Shown here: positions 1 to 5,298 of the stretch, in pieces
How the letters are laid out: the number at the start of each line of letters is the position of its first letter
How positions within the stretch are numbered: position 1 is the stretch's first letter
Assembly: GCA_041677365.1 (NCBI GenBank)
Contig: JBAYQC010000086.1
Span: 1 to 6,176 of the forward strand
Length of the DNA stretch: 6,176 bases
Reading direction: 5' to 3'
Source: UBA2289 sp041677365
Lineage (GTDB): Bacteria; Bacillota_I; Bacilli_A; Izemoplasmatales; Hujiaoplasmataceae
Translations under genes and position numbers: made by a program
The notes under the pieces: model-generated
Told to the model about the DNA's origin: nothing
What the model saw: the letters and a program-made list of their open reading frames with translations, nothing else
Database searches by the model: none

Positions 1-1475
1 ATTCTTGCGGTATCATGAGTTTCAGCACAAGCAAACATTGGTAAGGCAATATCTTTAGCTCCATAGACAAACTTATGCAATTTCTTTTCCCAAATTCTTG
101 GTTCCATCCAAAAACCATTACCGATAATTATGTTATATCCAGCTTCTTTAGCTTTTTCGGCGTTATCAGGATTTAACTCTTCAGCAATAAATGCAAAATC
201 AGGATCAGTCTTTCGTGCACGACTGATTATCATATTCAAAAGTTCTTTAGGCAAAGCATGCCCCATATCAATTCTTGCTCCATCGATACCGAAGGTCTTT
301 TGATAGTAAGGAATTATATCTGCTAATAATTCCCATAATTCTTGATTAGGTTCAAGGCCAGGAAACAAATTTGCTTTAATGGTATCAAAAAGAATGTATG
401 GCGGCTGATTTGGATTATCTAAATACTCTTTTGTTGCTTTTGGATGATCCATAAACATTCTAAAGAAAGTAACATCAGTCCAAGGTGGTTGAACATCATT
501 GATATGATCAGAAAAAGCTGGAGCGATTTTTAAATTAAAATGTTTTTCAATATCCTCAACAACATTTTCACTGTTCATGATTACTTTATCATAAAGTTCG
601 GAATCTTGTTTTTTAGGGTTAAACTGAAACATTCCAATATGTCTTTTAACATCTGAACTACTAAATACTTTTTCCATATATTTAATATCTGGTGGTAAAG
701 TGTTTGGAAGTCCTTCTACATAAGGAACTCTAAAACTCATAGCTTCATCAGCTTTAATCCAGTAGAACCAGTCGGGATGATTCTTAATCAAGTCATTATC
801 AACTGCATTTGTTCTAGGAATCAAATCAATTGTTACCCGCATATTTAATATATGACAAGCTTCAACTAAAGCCTGAAATTCTTCTTCGACAGTCAGATAA
901 TTTCCTGTCAAATTATCTTTCAAACTAGGATCTAATTCAAAGAAATTGGCTACTCCATAAGGAGAGCCTAACTCACCTTTTTTATCCTTTAAAGAAAAAC
1001 GTGAGAGCGGTAGAAGATAAAGCGTATCAATGCCCATTTTTTTAAGCAGAGGCAGTAAAGCTAAAGTTTTAACAAAGGTTCCAGTTTCGTTCAAACCATT
1101 GAAGTTATCTAGGTCCAAGGAAAAAGATCTATCGTTATCCCAAGCGCTACTGGTGCGGATCATCATTGAGTATAATACAGATGACTTAACCCAATCTCCG
1201 CCTATCTGTGAATTTTTAATTTTTTTCTTATTAATTTTTGATAGCGAGTTAAGGTAATCTTTGTTTTCATTTTTGTTTATTAGAATATAATTTTCAATTA
1301 AACTGTAAAAAAAGTTATAAGGATTTACTAGGAGTTCTTTAGTTGGTAATTTCTTCATTTCTGTTCCGTCGTAATCCCATGCATTCCACAAATCTGGAAT
1401 AGCATAGTTAATTTTTCCGGAGTCAATCTTTCTTTGTAGGACGTTGCGTAATTTTTCTAATTTGGATAATGCCAT
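1..1475 (-). CDS. mmtA: Maltosyltransferase (maltodextrin glycosyltransferase), GH13 family, Thermotoga type; C-terminus outside window
   Basis: By homology this cytoplasmic enzyme transfers maltosyl units between malto-oligosaccharides. The 491 readable residues follow the T. maritima maltosyltransferase (about 640 residues, compared from memory) from the first residues on: YAIPDLW near residue 28, DLIPRT at 217-222, HPDWFYWIK just after, NDVQPPWTDVTF, NQPPY, then DGARIDMGHALPKELL. The GH13 catalytic triad is visible: nucleophile Asp403 in RIDMGH, acid/base Glu432 in IAEEL, and Asp488 in ETHDTAR. The usual region I histidine (DxxxNH) is replaced by Thr222, which the Thermotoga enzyme shares, so it is a family trait and not damage. 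The ATG at 1475 is chosen because GAGGTGA (1486-1480) lies 4 nt upstream and the N-terminus aligns with the family. No stop or frameshift is seen. The last ~150 residues lie beyond position 1. It is divergent from gpmI. The gene symbol is borrowed from T. maritima; a related GH13 transferase specificity remains possible. Confidence 0.9.
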   Translation of the reverse strand, partial: MALSKLEKLRNVLQRKIDSGKINYAIPDLWNAWDYDGTEMKKLPTKELLVNPYNFFYSLIENYILINKNENKDYLNSLSKINKKKIKNSQIGGDWVKSSVLYSMMIRTSSAWDNDRSFSLDLDNFNGLNETGTFVKTLALLPLLKKMGIDTLYLLPLSRFSLKDKKGELGSPYGVANFFELDPSLKDNLTGNYLTVEEEFQALVEACHILNMRVTIDLIPRTNAVDNDLIKNHPDWFYWIKADEAMSFRVPYVEGLPNTLPPDIKYMEKVFSSSDVKRHIGMFQFNPKKQDSELYDKVIMNSENVVEDIEKHFNLKIAPAFSDHINDVQPPWTDVTFFRMFMDHPKATKEYLDNPNQPPYILFDTIKANLFPGLEPNQELWELLADIIPYYQKTFGIDGARIDMGHALPKELLNMIISRARKTDPDFAFIAEELNPDNAEKAKEAGYNIIIGNGFWMEPRIWEKKLHKFVYGAKDIALPMFACAETHDTAR

Positions 1476-1492
1476 ATTATCACCTCAACTCT

Positions 1493-1501
1493 ATTATATC
1501 A
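1493..1501 (-). promoter_or_regulatory. Extended -10 promoter of the maltosyltransferase gene
   Basis: Read on the minus strand the site is TGATATAAT, a perfect TATAAT preceded by the TGn extended -10 motif. No convincing -35 hexamer lies 16-18 nt upstream, which is tolerable with an extended -10. Transcription would start near 1486, so the leader would be only about 11-12 nt and the Shine-Dalgarno (1486-1480) would sit at the very 5' end of the mRNA. Confidence 0.6.
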
Positions 1502-1535
1502 AAATCTTAGACTTTAACACCTTGTTTTTGAAATA

Positions 1536-1549
1536 TGTAAGTGTTTACA
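1536..1549. promoter_or_regulatory. cre-like / LacI-family operator palindrome
   Basis: TGTAAGTGTTTACA has perfect 5-bp arms (TGTAA/TTACA) around a GTGT centre. Against the catabolite-responsive consensus TGWNANCGNTNWCA only one position of the central CG differs, whichever strand is read. It lies about 35 bp upstream of the maltosyltransferase -10 and about 40 bp upstream of the gpmI -10, roughly midway between the two promoters, so it could act on either. Likely binders are CcpA or a maltose-type LacI-family regulator; neither is encoded in the window, so the assignment is inferred from motif and position. Confidence 0.5.
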
Positions 1550-1566
1550 ACAAGCATCATATGGCT

Positions 1567-1594
1567 TTTAAAATTCCTATATTTATAGTATAAT
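1567..1594 (+). promoter_or_regulatory. Promoter of the gpmI operon
   Basis: A perfect TATAAT -10 lies at 1589-1594. The best -35 is TTTAAA at 1567-1572 (4 of 6 matches to TTGACA) with a 16-nt spacer. Transcription would begin near 1601, giving a leader of about 25 nt that contains the GAGGTGA ribosome-binding site at 1615-1621. The -10 is clear; the -35 is weak. Confidence 0.6.
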
Positions 1595-1625
1595 ACCATT
1601 GGTTAAGAAAATATGAGGTGATTTA

Positions 1626-3140
1626 ATGAAAAAGCCAGTTGTACTCGTAATTATGGACGGAATTGGTCTTACTGAACCTAGTCCAGGAAATGCATACAGT
1701 TTAGCAAAAACACCAAATTTAGATAAATATTTCGCAACTTATCCTCACACTGAAATTCAAGCTTCAGGAGAAGCTGTTGGTTTACCTGAAGGTCAGATGG
1801 GAAATTCTGAAGTTGGACACATGAATATTGGCGCGGGAAGAGTTGTATATCAATCTTTAACTAGAGTAAACAAAGCGGCTAAAGAAAGGCTTTTTAGAAC
1901 TAATAATGCCTATCTAGCAGCTTTTAAGCATACAATGAAAAATAATTCTAAACTCCACTTGTTTGGATTGTTATCAGACGGAGGAGTCCACTCACATATT
2001 CTTCACTTTAAAGAAATGTTAAAGACAGCCAAAGAAGTAGGCGTAGAAGAAACTTACGTTCATGCCTTTTTAGATGGTAGAGATGTTGGACCTCAGTCTG
2101 CTGTTGATTACATTGATGATTTAGAACAATATATGAAAGAAATAAATTATGGAAAGATAGCCACAGTTTCTGGAAGATACTATGCGATGGATCGTGATAA
2201 AAACTGGGAAAGAATCCAAAAAGCTTATGATTCTATGACCTTTGGTAAAGCTGAACATTTTGAAAGTGCTAGAGACGGTGTTTTGACTTCTTATAAAAAC
2301 GGAGTAAATGATGAATTTGTGATTCCTTTTGTTGTTGATGATAAAGGATTAATCAAAGATAATGATTCAATAATCTTCTTGAACTTTAGACCTGACCGTG
2401 CAATTCAGATTTCAACCGCTTATTCAAATCCAAAAGTTTTGGATAAGTTGAATACTGAAGGTGGACCTAAAAACATCATGTTTATTTCGACGATGAAATA
2501 TTCTGATTCAGTTAAAGGAGAAGTTGCATTTCAACTTAACGATTTAACTGACATGTTTGGAGATTATATTTCCGAAAAAGGTTTGAAACAGTTAAGGATA
2601 GCTGAAACTGAAAAATACGCTCATGTGACGTTTTTCTTTGATGGTGGTGTTGATAAGGAAATCAAAAATGCTAAACGCGTATTAATTCCTTCACCTAAAG
2701 TTCCTACTTATGATTTAAAACCTGAAATGAGTGCTTATCTAATAACTGAAGCTGTCTTAAAAGAACTAGATTCTAAAGAACATGATGTAGTAATCTTAAA
2801 TTTCGCTAATGGTGATATGGTTGGACATACCGGAGTTATTCCAGCAGCGGTTAAAGCGGTTGAAGCAGTTGATGAATGTGTTGGGAAAGTAGTTGACAAG
2901 GTTAATGAAGTTGGTGGAATCGCATTGCTTACTGCAGATCATGGAAATTGTGAAAAGATGATAGCTGAAGATGGTTCTGTGTTTACTGCACATACAACCA
3001 ATCTGGTTCCATTCATAATCACTGATAAAAATGTTAAACTAAGAAAGTCAGGAACCCTTGGTGATATCGCACCAACAATGCTAAAGTTGCTCGATTTAGA
3101 ACAACCTAAAGCTATGACTGGAGAATCGCTAATTGAATAG
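1626..3140 (+). CDS. gpmI: 2,3-bisphosphoglycerate-independent phosphoglycerate mutase
   Basis: This cytoplasmic, metal-dependent (usually Mn2+) enzyme interconverts 3-phosphoglycerate and 2-phosphoglycerate in glycolysis. It has 504 residues, typical of bacterial iPGM (about 505-515), and is an alkaline-phosphatase-fold protein with an inserted transferase domain. The active site is complete: Asp11 (IMDGIG), catalytic Ser61 in GNSEVGH, His122 in GVHSH, DGRD at 150-153, Arg184 and Arg190 in GRYYAMDR, Arg255 and Arg258 in NFRPDR, Lys330 in ETEKYAHVTFF, Asp397 and His401 in NGDMVGH, Asp438-His439 in ADHGN and His456 in AHTTN. The ATG follows GAGGTGA with 4 nt between, and MKKPVVLVIMDG is the expected N-terminus. 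The gene ends in TAG and overlaps the next gene by 8 nt. It heads a unit with a membrane protein gene and eno, whose product takes the next glycolytic step. Confidence 0.97.
   Translation: MKKPVVLVIMDGIGLTEPSPGNAYSLAKTPNLDKYFATYPHTEIQASGEAVGLPEGQMGNSEVGHMNIGAGRVVYQSLTRVNKAAKERLFRTNNAYLAAFKHTMKNNSKLHLFGLLSDGGVHSHILHFKEMLKTAKEVGVEETYVHAFLDGRDVGPQSAVDYIDDLEQYMKEINYGKIATVSGRYYAMDRDKNWERIQKAYDSMTFGKAEHFESARDGVLTSYKNGVNDEFVIPFVVDDKGLIKDNDSIIFLNFRPDRAIQISTAYSNPKVLDKLNTEGGPKNIMFISTMKYSDSVKGEVAFQLNDLTDMFGDYISEKGLKQLRIAETEKYAHVTFFFDGGVDKEIKNAKRVLIPSPKVPTYDLKPEMSAYLITEAVLKELDSKEHDVVILNFANGDMVGHTGVIPAAVKAVEAVDECVGKVVDKVNEVGGIALLTADHGNCEKMIAEDGSVFTAHTTNLVPFIITDKNVKLRKSGTLGDIAPTMLKLLDLEQPKAMTGESLIE
3120..3124 (+). 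promoter_or_regulatory. Ribosome-binding site for the TTG-started membrane protein, inside gpmI
   Basis: GGAGA lies 8 nt upstream of the TTG at 3133, inside the gpmI C-terminal codons. It is the main support for that start. The alternatives are weaker: TTG at 3157 has AGAAGG 12 nt upstream, and ATG at 3184 has only an AAAAGA-like stretch. Confidence 0.5.
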
Positions 3141-3600
3141 AAGGTTTGACACTTCATTGAGATACCTAAAGTTAAAAGACTTAATGTTCGTAATTCTTTA
3201 TGGTGTTGTTTTATCGCTTTTATTTGGAGTGTTGATAGGCTTCATAGATTACTATTTACAAAACGTAATAAGAATAAGTTTTTCGGGAATTTTCTTTTTC
3301 CTAAGCAGCATCCAAATTGGAAAATTAGTTCGAAAACAATATGATTATCCGCATATTATCTATATAATAATCACTGGAATATTCTTAGTGATTCAAGCAA
3401 TAATCATTTATTTCTTACCGTATATCTATCAGATTGTTATTGAGTTTAATTCACCGGAAGCGGTTTTTGATTTAAGTCTTTACCTAGCGGTTTTAAAGAG
3501 TTTTATCAGTAATCTTTTCAGTGGATTCAACATAAATCAGTGGCTTTATGTTTTGATATTTGGAATAGGAACTTACTTAGGAATTAAACAAACTTATTAA
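3133..3600 (+). CDS. Unrecognised multi-pass membrane protein between gpmI and eno
   Basis: I do not recognise a family. The 155-residue product is very hydrophobic and rich in Ile, Phe, Leu and Tyr. A basic N-terminus (MNRRFD, then RYLKLK) precedes likely membrane segments at about 17-38, 45-63, 74-98 and 137-151. A weaker hydrophobic stretch at 111-130 may be amphipathic or a fifth span. The charged loop KLVRKQYDYPH (64-74) between spans two and three would be cytoplasmic under the positive-inside rule. There are no Cys residues, and no catalytic motif or signal-peptidase site is evident. The TTG start overlaps the gpmI stop by 8 nt, which suggests translational coupling; starts at TTG 3157 or ATG 3184 would remove 8 or 17 residues without losing a span. 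eno follows 30 nt later with no terminator between, so it is probably co-transcribed with both glycolytic genes. The long open frame, spacing and ribosome-binding site argue for a real gene; its role is unknown. Confidence 0.8.
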   Translation: MNRRFDTSLRYLKLKDLMFVILYGVVLSLLFGVLIGFIDYYLQNVIRISFSGIFFFLSSIQIGKLVRKQYDYPHIIYIIITGIFLVIQAIIIYFLPYIYQIVIEFNSPEAVFDLSLYLAVLKSFISNLFSGFNINQWLYVLIFGIGTYLGIKQTY

Positions 3601-3630
3601 AATAAATTAAAATAAAAGGAGATGGTTTAG

Positions 3631-4920
3631 ATGCCAAACATTAGTAGTATTTATGCAAGAGAAGTATTAGATTCAAGAGGAAATCCAACTGTTGAAGTTG
3701 AAGTTTTTACAGAATCTGGAGCTTTTGGTAGAGCAATTGTTCCAAGTGGAGCATCCACTGGAGAGCACGAAGCGATTGAATTAAGAGACGGAGATAAAAA
3801 TCGCTATTTAGGTAAAGGTGTTTTACAGGCAGTAAAAAATGTTAATGAAGTTATTGCTCCTAACCTAGTTGGTTATGACGTAACTTTCCAAACAGCAATT
3901 GACAAAATTATGTTAGAACTTGATGGAACACCCAACAAGTCAAAATTAGGAGCTAATGCTATTTTAGGAGTTTCAATGGCTGTTGCAAGAGCAGCTGCAG
4001 ATTTTGTTGGCTTACCACTTTACTTATACTTAGGTGGATTCAATGCTAAACAATTACCAACACCGATGATGAACATTATCAACGGCGGATCACATGCTGA
4101 TAACAATGTTGATTTTCAAGAGTTTATGATTATGCCGGTAGGAGCTAAAACTTTTAGAGAAGCTTTAAGAATGGGAGCCGAAGTATTCCATAATCTTAAA
4201 AAAGTTTTAAGTGCTAAAGGTTTCAACACCTCTGTTGGTGATGAAGGTGGATTTGCACCAGATTTACAATCTAATGAAGATGGTATCAAAGTAATCATCG
4301 AAGCGATTGAAAAAGCTGGATTTGTTCCTGGAAAAGACGTTTATTTAGCAATGGACGTTGCAGCTAGTGAATTCTACAATAAAAAGACCAAAACTTATGA
4401 ATTAAAAGGCGAAGGAAAAACTTTAAATTCTGAAGAAATGGTTAAGTTCTATGAACAACTAGTAGATAAATATCCAATCATCTCTATTGAAGATGGTTTA
4501 GATGAAAACGATTGGGACGGATGGGTTAAGTTAACTGAAGCTTTAGGAAAGAAAATTCAGCTTGTTGGTGACGACTTATTTGTTACAAATACAGAAAAAC
4601 TCAGCCAAGGAATTAAAATGGGAGTTGCAAACTCAATTTTGATTAAAGTTAACCAAATCGGTTCACTAACAGAAACTTTCAATGCTATAGAAATGGCTAA
4701 ACGCGCTGGATATACTGCAGTAGTATCACACCGTTCAGGTGAAACAGAAGATACGACTATTGCAGAGATTGCTGTAGCTACTAATGCTGGTCAAATAAAA
4801 ACAGGATCACTTTCAAGAACTGACCGGATTGCTAAATACAATCAATTGTTGAGAATTGAAGAAGAATTAGAAGAAGTTGCAGAATACAAGGGTTTAGATT
4901 CATTCTATAACCTACACTAA
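3631..4920 (+). CDS. eno: Enolase (phosphopyruvate hydratase)
   Basis: Enolase dehydrates 2-phosphoglycerate to phosphoenolpyruvate with Mg2+, and in many bacteria also joins RNA-degradation complexes. The 429-residue length is normal for bacteria. An N-terminal capping domain (YAREVLDSRGNPT, then SGASTGEHEA with the mobile loop near 40-46) precedes the TIM-barrel domain. Key residues are all present: His155 in GGSHADNN, Glu164 in DFQEF, catalytic Glu205 in GDEGGFAP, metal ligands Asp242 (AMDVAASEF), Glu287 (SIEDGL) and Asp314 (GDDLF), catalytic Lys339 in ILIKVNQ, the SHRSGETEDT signature at 366-375, and Lys390 in GQIKTGSLSR. The ATG at 3631 is preceded by AAAGGAGA (3615-3622 region) at normal spacing, and MPNISSIYAREV is the standard start. 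It ends in tandem TAA TAA, followed at once by a hairpin terminator. It lies downstream of gpmI and the membrane protein gene, probably as the last gene of that transcript. Confidence 0.98.
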   Translation: MPNISSIYAREVLDSRGNPTVEVEVFTESGAFGRAIVPSGASTGEHEAIELRDGDKNRYLGKGVLQAVKNVNEVIAPNLVGYDVTFQTAIDKIMLELDGTPNKSKLGANAILGVSMAVARAAADFVGLPLYLYLGGFNAKQLPTPMMNIINGGSHADNNVDFQEFMIMPVGAKTFREALRMGAEVFHNLKKVLSAKGFNTSVGDEGGFAPDLQSNEDGIKVIIEAIEKAGFVPGKDVYLAMDVAASEFYNKKTKTYELKGEGKTLNSEEMVKFYEQLVDKYPIISIEDGLDENDWDGWVKLTEALGKKIQLVGDDLFVTNTEKLSQGIKMGVANSILIKVNQIGSLTETFNAIEMAKRAGYTAVVSHRSGETEDTTIAEIAVATNAGQIKTGSLSRTDRIAKYNQLLRIEEELEEVAEYKGLDSFYNLH

Positions 4921-4921
4921 T

Positions 4922-4960
4922 AAAAAAAGATGTTTTTGGGTATTCCAAAAACATTTTTTT
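4922..4960 (+). terminator. Rho-independent terminator after eno
   Basis: A perfect 10-bp stem (ATGTTTTTGG at 4930-4939 with CCAAAAACAT at 4945-4954) closes a 5-nt loop GTATT. It is followed by a run of Ts to 4960. The A-run at 4922-4928 could extend the stem through a G-U pair. It starts directly after the tandem eno stop codons and ends the gpmI-eno unit. Confidence 0.9.
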
Positions 4961-4961
4961 A

Positions 4962-4970
4962 TGGTATAAT
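4962..4970 (+). promoter_or_regulatory. Extended -10 promoter of secG
   Basis: TGGTATAAT is a perfect TATAAT with the TGn extension. It begins two bases after the T-run of the eno terminator, so any -35 contact (best TTCCAA at 4943-4948, 3 of 6 matches) would fall inside the terminator hairpin. Transcription would start near 4977, giving a leader of about 34 nt. Confidence 0.7.
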
Positions 4971-5010
4971 GATAATGCTGAAAAAAATATCTTATCAAGG
5001 AGGGTAGATT

Positions 5011-5235
5011 ATGACTTGGTTACATTGGGTATTGTTTGTGATATCACTTATATTAATCACTTTAGTAATGGTTCAAGAATCTAAAGATGATGTTAAAAAT
5101 ACATTTTCTGGTGAAAAATCAGATCTTTTTAAAAACCAAAAGCAAAGAGGTCCGGAACTTTTAATGGCCAGACTTACGATGGGATTCTCCGTTGGTTTTG
5201 CTGTAATGGCTATTTTAGCATTAGTTATTAGATAA
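5011..5235 (+). CDS. secG: Protein translocase subunit SecG
   Basis: SecG is the small non-essential subunit of the SecYEG channel and stimulates SecA-driven export across the cytoplasmic membrane. The 74 residues match the Gram-positive SecG size. The first membrane span (about 4-21) ends in LVMVQESKDD, the family's hydrophobic-VxMQ region. A cytoplasmic loop with FSGEKSDLF (32-40) and a Gly-containing basic stretch (QKQRGPE) leads to LTMGFSVGFAVMAILALVI, the second span (about 55-73). The start is set by AAGGAGG at 4997-5003, 7 nt upstream of the ATG. The gene has its own promoter and terminator, so it is separable from eno although adjacent. Neighbouring rnr downstream is the common Firmicutes arrangement and supports the call. 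Confidence 0.93.
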   Translation: MTWLHWVLFVISLILITLVMVQESKDDVKNTFSGEKSDLFKNQKQRGPELLMARLTMGFSVGFAVMAILALVIR

Positions 5236-5261
5236 GAACACATTATGTGTTCTTTTTTTTT
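5234..5261 (+). terminator. Rho-independent terminator after secG
   Basis: AAGAACACAT (5234-5243) is the inverted complement of ATGTGTTCTT (5245-5254), giving a 9-10 bp stem with a very tight loop centred on T5244. A run of nine Ts follows (5253-5261). The stem begins inside the secG stop codon (TAA at 5233-5235), so a terminating ribosome would cover the left arm. Confidence 0.85.
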
Positions 5262-5298
5262 CAAAACTATTTTTTTATAAGAAAAGAGCTTTTAAACA

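Noticed and set aside
1171..1176. TATAAT on the plus strand inside the maltosyltransferase gene (possible antisense promoter)
   Set aside because: No -35 or TGn extension accompanies it, and chance TATAAT matches are expected at this AT content.
1030..1257. 75-codon plus-strand open frame opposite the maltosyltransferase gene
   Set aside because: It lies wholly antisense to a strongly supported GH13 gene, has no good ribosome-binding site and its product has no recognisable features.
1595..1603. Small inverted repeat ACCATTGGT at the predicted gpmI transcription start
   Set aside because: Only 4 bp of symmetry, too short to support an operator or hairpin.
2796..3157. Two overlapping minus-strand open frames (2796-2993 and 2939-3157) inside gpmI
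   Set aside because: They are antisense to conserved active-site codons of gpmI, and their translations look like noise from the opposite strand.
3553..3579. TTGATA followed by TACTTA as a possible internal eno promoter
   Set aside because: The spacer is 15 nt and the -10 is poor; absence of a terminator before eno makes co-transcription simpler.
3622..3630. Three-codon frame ATG GTT TAG directly before the eno start codon, in the same frame
   Set aside because: The ATG overlaps the eno ribosome-binding site and would not be an independent initiation site; it is probably coincidence.
4116..4298. 60-codon minus-strand open frame inside eno
   Set aside because: It is antisense to the conserved GDEGGFAP region of enolase, with no independent support.
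5073..5264. 63-codon minus-strand open frame over secG
   Set aside because: It starts within the secG terminator hairpin and is antisense to secG.
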